DNA of 64,000 nt from positions 256,416 through 320,415 of the forward strand of contig NZ_FPBO01000001.1 of assembly GCF_900116645.1 (NCBI RefSeq), given 5' to 3'. Shown here piece after piece: positions 17,442-27,292 of this stretch. The notes beneath the pieces were generated by a model. It was not told where the DNA came from. It saw only the letters and a program-made list of their open reading frames with translations, and did not search any database. The translations under genes were made by a program, and so were the position numbers. How positions within the stretch are numbered: the first letter of the stretch is position 1; every line of letters starts with the position of its first letter. Source of the stretch: Pseudoduganella namucuonensis (lineage in GTDB: Bacteria; Pseudomonadota; Gammaproteobacteria; Burkholderiales; Burkholderiaceae_D).

Positions 17442-18133
17442 GCCGCCGCTCCCGCGCCAGCTCCGGCGGCGCTGGCCGCGCCGGCGTCCTCCAGCTGGCC
17501 CTGCCGCAGGTGGATCACCCGCGCGGCGGCGTCCAGCACCTGCTCGTCGTGGGTGGAGATCAGGCAGGTGACGCCCACCGAATGGAAGGCCTTCAACGCG
17601 TCGAACACGCGTTCGGCGCTGGCGCGGTCCAGGTTGGCGGTGGGCTCGTCGGCCAGGATGATCTGCGGCCGGTTGACGATGGCGCGCGCGATCGACACGC
17701 GCTGCTGTTCGCCGCCGGACAGGGCCAGCGGCGAGGCGCCGGCGCGGTCGGCCAGGCCCACCTTGTCGAGCGCGGCGCGGGCGCGCTGCTCGGCCTGGGC
17801 GCGCGGGGCGCCGGTCACCATCAGCGGCATCATCACGTTGGCGAGGATGGAGCGGTCGGCCAGCAAGCGCTGCTCCTGGAAGATCAGGCCCAGGTTGCGC
17901 CGCAGGAAGGGCACGCCGGCCGCTTTCAGCTTGCCGATGTCCTGGCCGTTGACGATGACCTTGCCCGAGCTGGGGCGTTCCATCGCGGCGATCATTTTCA
18001 GCAGGGTGGACTTGCCGGCGCCCGAGGGGCCGGCCAGGAACACCAGTTCGCCTTTTTCCACCGTCAGCGTGACGTCGCGCAGGGCGGTGGCGTCGGCCGA
18101 GTACTGTTTCGAGACATGCTGGAATTCAATCAT
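17438..18133 (-). CDS. ftsE: Cell-division ATP-binding protein FtsE
   Basis: ATPase of the FtsEX divisome complex. The 231-aa protein starts MIEFQHVSKQY at 18133, 11 bases after ftsY. Walker A AGPSGAGKST near 34-43, signature LSGGEQQRVSIARA, Walker B IILADEPTANLD, and switch STHDEQV are all intact. The Ala-rich tail after HLRQGQLEDAG is slightly longer than in enteric FtsE. A longer open frame upstream (to 19033) is only the out-of-frame shadow of ftsY. Confidence 0.95.
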   Translation of the reverse strand: MIEFQHVSKQYSADATALRDVTLTVEKGELVFLAGPSGAGKSTLLKMIAAMERPSSGKVIVNGQDIGKLKAAGVPFLRRNLGLIFQEQRLLADRSILANVMMPLMVTGAPRAQAEQRARAALDKVGLADRAGASPLALSGGEQQRVSIARAIVNRPQIILADEPTANLDRASAERVFDALKAFHSVGVTCLISTHDEQVLDAAARVIHLRQGQLEDAGAASAAGAGAGAAA

Positions 18134-18144
18134 GCGCGCTTCCC

Positions 18145-19224
18145 TTAGCCCAGCAGGGCTTCGACGAATTCCGTGGCGTTGAACGGCTGCAAGTCCTCGA
18201 TGCGCTCGCCGATGCCGATGAAGTACACGGGCACCGGACGCACGCGGGCGATGGCGGCGATCACGCCGCCCTTGGCCGTGCCGTCCAGCTTGGTGATGAT
18301 CAGGCCGGACAGGCCCAGCGCGTCGTCGAAGGCCTTCACCTGGGCCAGCGCGTTCTGGCCGGTGTTGCCGTCGATTACCAGCAGCGTCTCGTGCGGGGCG
18401 CCCTCCATGCCCTTGCCGATCACGCGCTTGACCTTCTTCAGTTCCTCCATCAGGTGCAGCTGGGTCGGCAGGCGGCCGGCGGTGTCGATCATGACGACGT
18501 CGATGCCGCGCGCCTTGGCCGACTGCACCGCGTCGTACGACACGGCGGCCGGATCGCCGGATTCCTGCGAGATCACGGTGACATTGTTGCGTTGACCCCA
18601 CACCATCAGTTGCTCGCGCGCGGCGGCGCGGAAAGTGTCGCCCGCGGCCAACAGTACCGACTGGTTGTGCGTCTGCATGTGCTTGGCCAGCTTGCCGATG
18701 GTGGTGGTCTTGCCGGCGCCGTTGACGCCGGAAATCATCATCACCAGCGGCTGGTGGCGGCCCAGCTCGAACGGCTTTTGCAGCGGGCTCAGCAGGTCGA
18801 TCATCAGCGTTTTCAGCGCGGCCTTGACGGCGGCCGCGTCCAGCAGCTTGTCCTCCTTGACCTTGCGCCTGAGCGCGTCCAGCAGGTACTGGGTGGCGTC
18901 GATGCCGGCGTCGGACATCAGCAGGGCCGCCTCCAGCTCGTCGTACAGGTCCTCGTCGATCTTGGCGCCGACGAACAGCACCGACAGGTTGGCCGAGGTT
19001 TTGGACAGGCCGGCCTTCAGGCGCGTCATCCACGACGGCTTGTCCTGCTCGGTGGCGGGGGCGGCGAAGGGGGCGAAGGGGGCGGACACCGAAGCGGGCG
19101 CCTGGCTGGGCGCGGGCGCCGGCGCGGCGGGCGCTACGGTGGGGGCGGCGGTGGCCGCGGCCGCTTCTGGCGCGGCGGCGGGCGTTTCTGGCTGGGCAGG
19201 TTTTTTCTTGAAGAAACTGAACAT
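18145..19224 (-). CDS. ftsY: Signal recognition particle receptor FtsY
   Basis: GTPase that docks SRP-ribosome complexes at the membrane for co-translational insertion. The 359-aa protein has a short acidic/Ala-Pro-rich A domain (about 1-65), shorter than in E. coli, an N domain (TRLKAGLSKTSANLSVLF onward) and the G domain with GVNGAGKTTTIGKLA (G1), DTFRAAAREQL (G2), DTAGRL (G3) and TKLDGTAKGG (G4 and following). The N-terminal MFSFFKKK is a typical membrane-targeting start. First gene of ftsY-ftsE-ftsX. Confidence 0.96.
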   Translation of the reverse strand: MFSFFKKKPAQPETPAAAPEAAAATAAPTVAPAAPAPAPSQAPASVSAPFAPFAAPATEQDKPSWMTRLKAGLSKTSANLSVLFVGAKIDEDLYDELEAALLMSDAGIDATQYLLDALRRKVKEDKLLDAAAVKAALKTLMIDLLSPLQKPFELGRHQPLVMMISGVNGAGKTTTIGKLAKHMQTHNQSVLLAAGDTFRAAAREQLMVWGQRNNVTVISQESGDPAAVSYDAVQSAKARGIDVVMIDTAGRLPTQLHLMEELKKVKRVIGKGMEGAPHETLLVIDGNTGQNALAQVKAFDDALGLSGLIITKLDGTAKGGVIAAIARVRPVPVYFIGIGERIEDLQPFNATEFVEALLG

Positions 19225-19253
19225 GGGTGTGCGGTAGAGGGCTTCAAGCGGAA

Positions 19254-19273
19254 AGTCCGGCCAAGGCCGGACT
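19254..19273. repeat. Hairpin between B12 regulator and ftsY
   Basis: AGTCCGGCC (19254-19262) and GGCCGGACT (19265-19273) form a tight 9-bp inverted repeat in the 104-base gap. Read in the direction of the regulator gene it is followed by only TTT, so it is at best a weak terminator; read toward ftsY it lies in the leader. Confidence 0.45.
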
Positions 19274-19328
19274 GGAGATCAGCCGGTATTCTACCAGAGC
19301 GCGCGGCCGCGTCCCGGGGCGCGGCGGC

Positions 19329-20279
19329 TCAGACCTGGCCGCGCACCCGCTGGCGCCAGTCCGCGATGCCGCCGGCGATCTCGGGCAGGTGATAGACGCG
19401 GATGAACGCCGGGGGACGCTTGCGCAGGGCGGAGCAGCTGCCGCCGGCCCAGATCTCGACCGAATCGGGCAGCCGGGCGCGCAATTCCTTCAGGCCGTCC
19501 AGCGCCTGGCGGGGATTCATCGAGGCCGACAGCGACAGCGCCACGATGTCAGCGCCCAGGCTGGAGGCGGCGTCGGCGATGTCCGGCACCGGCGTCTGGA
19601 TGCCCAGCGAGATCGCGTGCGCGCCCTCGGCGGCGAACAATGCCTCGGCCATCAGCAGGCCCAGGCCATGGCGTTCCTGCGGCAGCGTGGTCAGCAGGAT
19701 GCGGGGACGCGGCGCGCCGTTGTGGCTGGCGTTCGCCTGCGGCACCGAGAAGATCGCGCTACGCATCACCATCTGCAGCGATTCCGCGAACAAATGCTCC
19801 TCGAACACCGCGAAGCGGCCGGAGGCCCAGGCGTCGCCCACCAGCACGGTGAGCGGCGTGACGAGGTCGATGACGAAGCTTTTCAAGCCCATCACCAGCA
19901 GCGCCTGCGACAGCTTGCGGCGCAAGGCGTCCATCTGGTGCGATTTGCACAAGTCGAGGTAGACCTGGAGTTCGGGATGCTGGGTGCGGGCGCGCGCCTT
20001 GCCGCTGTCGGCGACTTTTTCCGCCAGCGCCTGCAATTCCTCGGGGCTGTACTGGATGACCTTGCCCGGACGGAAACCGAGGTCGATCAGCCGCTTGACC
20101 AGGCGCAGTTTGACCACCTGTTCCGTCGGGTAGACGCGCTCGCCGAACGGATCGCGCAGCGGCTGAGGGAAGTCGTAACGGCGCTCCCAGACACGCAAGG
20201 TTTCCTTGGCGACGCCGGTATCGCGCTCAACGTCACTGATCGTACTGGGGACTGTCAAAGATGGGGCCTCAGTGTTCAT
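19329..20279 (-). CDS. MerR-type regulator with B12-binding photoreceptor domain (CarH/LitR-like)
   Basis: A 316-aa protein: MerR winged helix at about 12-80 (ISDVERDTGVAKETLRVWERRY), a four-helix B12-cap domain (about 100-185) containing W151-x9-E161-H162 (starts WASGRF, ends EEH), and a cobalamin domain with E202-R-H204-G-L-G, the ExHxxG variant of the lower-ligand motif. W-x9-EH plus ExHxxG is the signature of adenosylcobalamin-dependent light-sensing repressors CarH/LitR, whose DNA binding is released by light. No carotenoid or photolyase gene lies beside it, so the targets are elsewhere. The AT-rich region upstream probably carries its promoter. Confidence 0.85.
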   Translation of the reverse strand: MNTEAPSLTVPSTISDVERDTGVAKETLRVWERRYDFPQPLRDPFGERVYPTEQVVKLRLVKRLIDLGFRPGKVIQYSPEELQALAEKVADSGKARARTQHPELQVYLDLCKSHQMDALRRKLSQALLVMGLKSFVIDLVTPLTVLVGDAWASGRFAVFEEHLFAESLQMVMRSAIFSVPQANASHNGAPRPRILLTTLPQERHGLGLLMAEALFAAEGAHAISLGIQTPVPDIADAASSLGADIVALSLSASMNPRQALDGLKELRARLPDSVEIWAGGSCSALRKRPPAFIRVYHLPEIAGGIADWRQRVRGQV

Positions 20280-21120
20280 ATTGCTCGAATGCGGCCACCG
20301 GCTTCATGGTCGCGCTGTGTTACGGGGGGCGGAGCCCTTGTTGGGAGTGCATTCTACATTCGTTTCGAGCGGGAAAGTGGCGCGTCCAAATGCGGTTTTC
20401 CACCATGAGCGTCCCTATGAAACCCCTTGTCCACGACACACGGTGGCCATCGATACCAATCTGCAAGAATATGCGGAATGTCATCATTTTGTCATAGACA
20501 AGAAACTTCAAAAATAAGCGAAAAAATTTGGAAAATTGTTGTTCTACGTCAATAAAACGGCGGGTGGGATGCGCGTGGTCGCTGATGGGCTCAATTACAC
20601 GATAGGACGCGCGCGGCGGCCGTCAAGGGGGCACGCACTATATTTGTCGAATGATGGGCCGAACGGCCCAAAACCCATGCCTGAACGGCCTAGCATTGCT
20701 ATTGCGGAAAATACTTATAACAAATGAATACAAGCAAAAATGCTAGGTTTGAGGTATAAATAATGCGATTTAGCTCAATTTGCCGATTGGTCTACAGTTC
20801 CTCGACGACTCGCAAAACGGGCGAAAACAGTGGCCGCAAGGGGCACACCGGTGAAATGTTGACACTTGATTCAATGTCGAAGCGCCAGTATAGTGCCGCC
20901 TCCGGAGCCTTGGAGCTCCGTACGAAAAAGCCGGAATCGATGGCGACGGCCACCAAAAAAAGTGAGTGTGTGTTTCATATCCGAGACAGCACAGAGGCAA
21001 CCGGGGAGTGCCCTCACGCATAAGTAGCTCCCGCATAACGGGTGCTGAGAAAAGTACAGAATTTAAGCCGTGGCAGTCTGGCTTTACCTATTTTTGCAAC
21101 ACAAACTGAAGGAAACTCTA
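20280..21120. other. 841-base AT-rich interval before the major porin (no gene)
   Basis: No convincing coding frame: short frames here lack ribosome sites and family features. Base composition is far more AT-rich than the flanks, especially 20400-20560 and 20640-20800. It contains a GGGCC/GGCCC hairpin near 20656-20672, the porin promoter at 20866-20894, and a roughly 220-base porin leader with a CGGAGC/GCTCCG stem near 20902-20919. A small RNA could be encoded but none is recognised. Confidence 0.55.
20866..20894 (+). promoter_or_regulatory. Sigma-70 promoter candidate for the porin
   Basis: TTGATT (20866-20871), 17-base spacer, TATAGT (20889-20894). Transcription would begin near 20901, giving a long leader of about 220 bases before the porin ATG at 21121. 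A TTGACA at 20860-20865 is too far from the -10. Confidence 0.55.
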
Positions 21121-22197
21121 ATGAAAAAAACTCTGATCTCCATCGCAGTTCTGGGTGCAATGAGCAATGTCGCTCTCGCGCAAACCAACGTGACCATCTA
21201 CGGTATCGTCGATGCCGGCCTGGTGAGCGAGCGCGGCGGCAAAGCCGGTAATGTAACCAAGGTAAGCAGCGGCGTGGGCAGCGCTTCCCGCATCGGCTTC
21301 CGCGGCACCGAAGATCTGGGTGGCGGCCTGTCCGCAGTGTTCGTGCTGGAATCGGGCTTCGCCGCCGATACCGGCGTGGGCGACGCCGCTGGCCTGTTCC
21401 AGCGTCAATCGTACGTTGGCCTGTCGTCGAAAACGGCCGGTTCCGTGACCCTGGGCCGTCAGTACACCCCTGCCTACCTGACCCTGGCGACCGTGGCCGA
21501 CCCGTTCGCCGCTGGCCTGGCCGGTTCCGCTAAAAACCTGTTCGGCGCTTCGGGCGGCAACGTTCGCTTCAGCAACGCCGTGAACTACAAATCGCCTAAC
21601 GTGAACGGCTTCTCGGGCGAGTTCCAATACGGCGTGGGCGAACAAGCCGAATCGAACGCCGGCCGTCAACTGGGCCTGGGCGTGGGCTACGAAAACAAAG
21701 GCCTGAACGTGCGCGTTGCCTACAACAACCGCAACAACGACACCGCGACCGGCCTGGCCCCAGTGGTGAACCGCGACAGCGCGCGCACCACCATCGTGGC
21801 CGCGAACTACAACTTCAACGTCGTCAAAGCCTTCGCCGCCTACAGCAAGGACAAGGGCCCAGGTTCGTCGCCTCTGCCTAACGCCACCGCCTACACCGCG
21901 ACCGCCGTTGCCGCTTCGAACGACAGCGACACCGTCCTGGTCGGCGCAACCGCGCCTATCGGCGCCGCTGGCACCCTGATCGCTTCGTACATCCGCAAGG
22001 ACGACAACGAAGTGGCGAACCGTGACGCCAACCAGTGGGCACTGGGCTACTCGCACGCCCTGTCCAAGCGTACCAGCTCCTACGTTGCATACGCCAAGAT
22101 CAAAAACAAGCGCGGCGCCAGCTACACCGTTGGCAACAACTCCGAAGCCGGTTCGGGCGACAAAGCCTTCAACGTGGGCGTGAAACACATGTTCTAA
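21121..22197 (+). CDS. General outer-membrane porin (betaproteobacterial Porin_4 type)
   Basis: Trimeric 16-stranded diffusion channel. The 358-aa precursor starts MKKTLISIAVLGAMSNVALA and the mature protein QTNVTIYGIVDAGL, with the standard SRIGFRGTEDLGGGLSAVFVLESGF and SYVGLSSKTAGSVTLGRQYTP segments and a C-terminal Phe (VGVKHMF) for barrel insertion. Codon choice is strongly biased and unlike the neighbours (frequent CCT, AAA, CAA, TCG), as expected for a very abundant protein. The ATG at 21121 is preceded by GAAGGAAA; upstream in-frame codons have no support. A strong UUCG-loop terminator follows. Confidence 0.96.
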   Translation: MKKTLISIAVLGAMSNVALAQTNVTIYGIVDAGLVSERGGKAGNVTKVSSGVGSASRIGFRGTEDLGGGLSAVFVLESGFAADTGVGDAAGLFQRQSYVGLSSKTAGSVTLGRQYTPAYLTLATVADPFAAGLAGSAKNLFGASGGNVRFSNAVNYKSPNVNGFSGEFQYGVGEQAESNAGRQLGLGVGYENKGLNVRVAYNNRNNDTATGLAPVVNRDSARTTIVAANYNFNVVKAFAAYSKDKGPGSSPLPNATAYTATAVAASNDSDTVLVGATAPIGAAGTLIASYIRKDDNEVANRDANQWALGYSHALSKRTSSYVAYAKIKNKRGASYTVGNNSEAGSGDKAFNVGVKHMF

Positions 22198-22223
22198 TGC
22201 GCTTTAGCGGCATTTGAACGCTG

Positions 22224-22254
22224 AACGGCGGCCTTCGGGCCGCCGTTTTTGTTT
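22224..22254 (+). terminator. Intrinsic terminator of the porin gene
   Basis: Ten-bp stem AACGGCGGCC (22224-22233) with GGCCGCCGTT (22238-22247), an extra-stable TTCG loop, and a TTTTTGTTT tail. It lies 27 bases after the porin stop. Confidence 0.95.
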
Positions 22255-22276
22255 ATGGCGATGCTAGAATGCGGGC

Positions 22277-22909
22277 ATGAGAATCGCCCACCAGATCGCC
22301 TGCTTCGCCCTGATGGCCTCCTGCGCCGCCATCGCCGCGCCCAGGGTGGCCCAGAATCCGGCACAGAAACCGGCACAGAAACCGGCCGCCGCCAAGCCGC
22401 CCGCCGGCAAGGGCTTGCAGCGCTACGGCATGGCCGTGTATTCCGACCTGTGCGTGCACCCGGGCAGCGGCGAGTTCGGCGGCCAGCGCATCAGCGTGCA
22501 GCGTTTCGCCGAGGTCGACACGGTGATCTACGAATTCACGGCCGGCGGCCTGAGCTGGCCCATCGTGGCCAGCGACGTCAATATCGGCCCGAACGGCGCG
22601 CAGATGTACTTCACCGTGGAGCTGGACGGGGAGGAGCGCACCATCAGCGGCAAATTCAAGGACAATGGCGCCACCTTGGTGCTCGATGGCGGATTTTGCG
22701 GCCAGCCCGGCGCGCCCGCCACGCTGCGGAAGGTGACCGATTTCGGCCGCCAGCCGGCGGCCTGCAAACCGTGCCCGGAAGCGCCGCCGGCGCCCCTGGA
22801 AGAGGCGCCCGAACAGCCGGAGCGGCCGGAGCGGACCAGGCCCGGCCAGCCGACGGTGCCGCAGGAAAGCCCGGTCAAGCAGGCCGCGCCGGCCACGCAG
22901 AGCACCTGA
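22277..22909 (+). CDS. Secreted protein of unknown function, Pro-rich tail
   Basis: A 210-aa protein not assigned to a family. The signal peptide covers about 1-21 (MRIAHQIACFALMASCAAIAA), followed by a PAQKPAQKPAAAKPP linker with a tandem AQKP repeat, a globular core (about 48-160) with paired Cys (DLCVHPG, GGFCGQPG), and a Pro/Glu-rich C-terminal tail ending QAAPATQST. The core is rich in beta-prone residues. It starts 23 bases after the porin terminator and has its own transcription unit. Location is probably periplasmic. Confidence 0.75.
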   Translation: MRIAHQIACFALMASCAAIAAPRVAQNPAQKPAQKPAAAKPPAGKGLQRYGMAVYSDLCVHPGSGEFGGQRISVQRFAEVDTVIYEFTAGGLSWPIVASDVNIGPNGAQMYFTVELDGEERTISGKFKDNGATLVLDGGFCGQPGAPATLRKVTDFGRQPAACKPCPEAPPAPLEEAPEQPERPERTRPGQPTVPQESPVKQAAPATQST

Positions 22910-22941
22910 CCCGCCCGCCTGACACAGCTGACCATTGGCCG

Positions 22942-24648
22942 CTAGGATTTCGCGGCCAGCGCCGCCTCGGCCTGCTTGCGTATGGTCTCCAGCGTCGCTC
23001 CAGGCGTGATCAGGTTGCCGTCGTAGCGCAGCTCGATCACCGCCGGCAGTTTCTTGTCCCGCGTGTGCGCCAGCGCGCGCGCCAGCGCCGGCGCGAACGC
23101 CGCCGTCGTTTCCACCACCTCGCCGCTGGCGCCGTAGGCCCTGGCCAGCGCCGCGAAATCCGGATTGCGCAGGCTGGTGCCGGACACCCGTCCCGGATAA
23201 TTTTTCTCCTGGTGCATCCGTATGGTGCCGAACATGCCGTTATTGAACACGATAATGATGACACCCGCGTCGTACTGCACGGCCGTGGCCAGTTCCTGGC
23301 CGTTCATCAGGTACTCGCCGTCGCCCGCGAAGGTGATCACGGTGCGGGCGGGATCGACGATCTTCGCCGCCACGCCGGACGGCACCGAGTAGCCCATCGC
23401 CCCGCTGGTGGGCGCCAGCTGGGTGCGCATGCCGCCGTAGCGGTGGAAGCGGTGCGCCCAGGTCGCGTAATTGCCCGCGCCGTTGGTGATGATGGTGTCG
23501 GCCGGCGCCAGCGCGCCGATGTCCCGCACCACTTGCCACAGGTTCAGCGGCGCCTTGCCGTCCTGGAAGATGGGCGGCTGTTCCTGGTAGGCCAGCAGCT
23601 CGGCCTTCGCCTCCGCCACCGCGCCGTGCCAGGCGGCGCTGTCCACCGGCGCCATTGCGGCCAGCATGGAGGCCGCCTGCGGCATGCCGCTGGCGATCAT
23701 CAATTCGGCCTGGTACACGCTGCCCAGCTCCTCCGTTCCCGCGTGGATGTGCACCAGGCGCTGCGTCGGCACCGGCGACGACAGCAGCGCGTAGCCGCCG
23801 GTGGTCATCTCGCCCAGGCGCGGGCCGATGGCGATCAGCACGTCGGCGTCGCGCACGCGCGCGGCCAGTTTCGGATTGATGCCGATGCCCACGTCGCCAG
23901 CGTAGTGGGGGTGCGCGTTGTCCAGCAGGTCCTGGAAGCGGAAGGCGCAGGCCACCGGCAGCGCGTTGGCCTCGGCGAAGCGCTGGATGTCGGCGCAGGC
24001 CCCGGCGTTCCAGCCGCCGCCGCCCAGCAGCAGCAGCGGGCGCCGGGCGCCCGCCAGCATCTCCCGCAGCCGTGCGATCTGCGCGGCGGAAGGGGACGCT
24101 TGCACCGGCTGGTAGCGGCCCGTGTCGGCCACGGCGGCGGTGGCGGTCAGCATGTCCTCCGGCAGGGCCAGCACCACGGGGCCGGGACGGCCGCTGGTGG
24201 CCACCTGGAAGGCGCGCGCCATGTATTCCGGGATGCGGTCGGCGCGGTCGATCTGCGCCACCCATTTGGCCATCTGGCCGAACATGCGGCGGTAGTCGAT
24301 CTCCTGGAAGGCCTCGCGGTCCATGAAGTCGCCGCCGACCTGGCCGATGAACAGGATCATCGGGGTCGAGTCCTGGAACGCCGTGTGCACGCCGATGGAC
24401 GCGTTGGTGGCGCCGGGGCCGCGGGTGACGAAGCAGACGCCGGGCCGGCCGGTCATCTTGCCGTAGGCGTCGGCCATGAAGGCGGCGCCGCCCTCCTGGC
24501 GGTTGATGATGAAGCGGATGCCCGATTCGTGCAGCGCGTCGAGCACGTCCAGGTAGCTTTCGCCGGGTACGCCGAACGCGGTGTCCACGCCATGGATCTT
24601 CAGGGCGTCGACGAGTATCTGGCCACCGGTACGTGAGGGATGTGTCAT
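22942..24648 (-). CDS. Thiamine-diphosphate enzyme, acetolactate synthase large-subunit-like
   Basis: A 568-aa protein of the ALS/benzoylformate decarboxylase superfamily. N-terminal PYR domain with the catalytic Glu in NRQEGGAAFMADAYG, central domain with the GGGGWNAG loop, and PP domain with the ThDP/Mg motif GDGEYLMNGQELATA...FNN. No regulatory ilvH/ilvN small subunit is adjacent and the gene stands alone, so it is more likely a catabolic or paralogous enzyme than the biosynthetic IlvB. The exact substrate (pyruvate, oxalyl-CoA, phenylglyoxylate, other) cannot be set from sequence. It converges with the secreted-protein gene. Confidence 0.85.
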   Translation of the reverse strand: MTHPSRTGGQILVDALKIHGVDTAFGVPGESYLDVLDALHESGIRFIINRQEGGAAFMADAYGKMTGRPGVCFVTRGPGATNASIGVHTAFQDSTPMILFIGQVGGDFMDREAFQEIDYRRMFGQMAKWVAQIDRADRIPEYMARAFQVATSGRPGPVVLALPEDMLTATAAVADTGRYQPVQASPSAAQIARLREMLAGARRPLLLLGGGGWNAGACADIQRFAEANALPVACAFRFQDLLDNAHPHYAGDVGIGINPKLAARVRDADVLIAIGPRLGEMTTGGYALLSSPVPTQRLVHIHAGTEELGSVYQAELMIASGMPQAASMLAAMAPVDSAAWHGAVAEAKAELLAYQEQPPIFQDGKAPLNLWQVVRDIGALAPADTIITNGAGNYATWAHRFHRYGGMRTQLAPTSGAMGYSVPSGVAAKIVDPARTVITFAGDGEYLMNGQELATAVQYDAGVIIIVFNNGMFGTIRMHQEKNYPGRVSGTSLRNPDFAALARAYGASGEVVETTAAFAPALARALAHTRDKKLPAVIELRYDGNLITPGATLETIRKQAEAALAAKS

Positions 24649-24777
24649 GTCCTTGCCTTCTTGTGGTTGTCTCCGATCCGCATTCTATGCCCGTGGCGCG
24701 GCGCGCGGCTTTTGAAATCGCGACACCAATTTACACGCACGGGCCATGGGGCGGGCCGATAAGGTACAATATGCCCT

Positions 24778-25126
24778 GAAGCAAGCCAGACAGCCGCTGG
24801 CCGATGCAGCAATGCAAAGGCGGGAGGAAGGTCCGGACTCCATAGAGCGGGGTGACGGTTAACGGCCGTCCGCTGAAAGCCTTCCGGCGCGAGCCGGGGG
24901 TATAAGGCGAGGAATAGGGCCACAGAGACGAGCGTATTAAGTTACGGTGAAACGCGGTAACCTCCACCTGGTGCAATTTCAAATAGGCACGCGATGATGC
25001 TGCTCGCGGAGCGTGCGGGTAGAAAGCTTGAGCGGCGGAGTAATCCGTCGCCTAGAGGAATGGCTGTCATAGCGCGGACCCGCAAGGGCGAGCGCCGTAA
25101 CAAAATCCGGCCTATCGGCTTGCTTC
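24778..25126 (+). ncRNA. rnpB: RNase P RNA
   Basis: Catalytic RNA that matures tRNA 5' ends. The terminal P1 helix is formed by GAAGCAAGCC (24778-24787) and GGCTTGCTTC (25117-25126). Internal bacterial type A landmarks are present in order: GGGAGGAAGGTCCGGACTCC, the ACAGAGACGAG segment, ACGGTGAAACGCGGTAACC, the AAATAGGCA region, GAATGGCTGTCA and ACAAAATCCGGCCTAT. Exact ends may extend a few bases. A TACAAT at 24765-24770 is a plausible -10 element. Confidence 0.97.
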
Positions 25127-25169
25127 AACTACATACACAGGTTGTGTTCCTTCACCAGGACTACCGCCG

Positions 25170-26675
<1,506 letters not shown>

Positions 26676-27152
26676 ACGTCGCTATCGCGCGTTGGGCGTA
26701 TAATCGGGCATGGATGGCCCGCCCTCGTGGGTCATAATTTGTCTATACAAGTTGTCGCGGTTGCCGTGTTAATGTATCACTTTAAGTTGTCGCAGGTCGT
26801 ACCTCCGCTGTCTTGCCTGGCCGCGCGCAAAGCGTGCCAGCGTGCCGGATTCCGCCCGATCCTCCCGTTTCAGCCCGTTTTCCCACCTTCACGGACCGCC
26901 AACTCCATTGTTGTCATTTAATCACGCCTTTGTTGTCATCGGGCAACTATATACATTTGTTTCATTTTTTTCTTGACATCATTTCTTACTCGATGACATG
27001 CGAAATGACAGTCACACTGATGAGGTTGCACTTTCAGTATCTTTCATAAGTACCTAATTTCACGGCACATTTTGATTAGAGGCTGGATAAGGTATCGGCG
27101 CTAAGTCCTTAATTTCATTAATAAATTCACCCTTTTTCCAATTGGAAAGCGC

Positions 27153-27181
27153 TTGACCACCATCTTGCCATCCTCTAAAGT
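27153..27181 (+). promoter_or_regulatory. Pmra promoter of the dcw cluster
   Basis: TTGACC (27153-27158), exact 17-base spacer, TAAAGT (27176-27181). Start of transcription expected near 27188, about 105 bases before mraZ. The MraZ boxes begin on the last base of the -10. Confidence 0.75.
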
Positions 27182-27215
27182 GGGCAACTGTGTGAAAAAG
27201 TGTGGTTTTGTGGGA
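27181..27215 (+). promoter_or_regulatory. mraZ operator: Four tandem MraZ-type boxes
   Basis: TGGGC at 27181, TGTGA at 27191, TGTGG at 27201 and TGGGA at 27211: four direct repeats of TGKGN spaced exactly 10 bases. This is the TGGGN-N5 arrangement bound by MraZ, overlapping the -10 and start point of Pmra, so it is a likely autorepression site. Confidence 0.75.
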
Positions 27216-27292
27216 TTTCTGGACGAGACTTTTGCATCACGGCGCCGCTGAACCGGCAAAAACATTTCTATTAGGTCAACAAAGGTAAACCC

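Larger units (their letters stand above)
26676..27292. other. 617-base interval between glpK and mraZ (no gene)
   Basis: No credible coding frame. The part nearest glpK has TATAAT (26699-26704), a TTGTCTATACAA palindrome (26739-26750) and two copies of AAGTTGTCGC (26749-26758 and 26784-26793). The middle (26900-27110) is AT-rich with two copies of TTGTTGTCAT near 26908 and 26931. The right end holds the mraZ promoter and operators. Confidence 0.6.

Noticed and set aside
20320..21036. Several short frames on both strands before the porin
   Set aside because: No ribosome sites, no conserved motifs, frames overlap the porin promoter and leader.
24645..24982. Minus-strand frames across rnpB
   Set aside because: The region is the RNase P RNA gene; the frames are accidental.
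26727..26921. 64-residue plus-strand frame after glpK
   Set aside because: No ribosome site, no family pattern, overlaps a control region.
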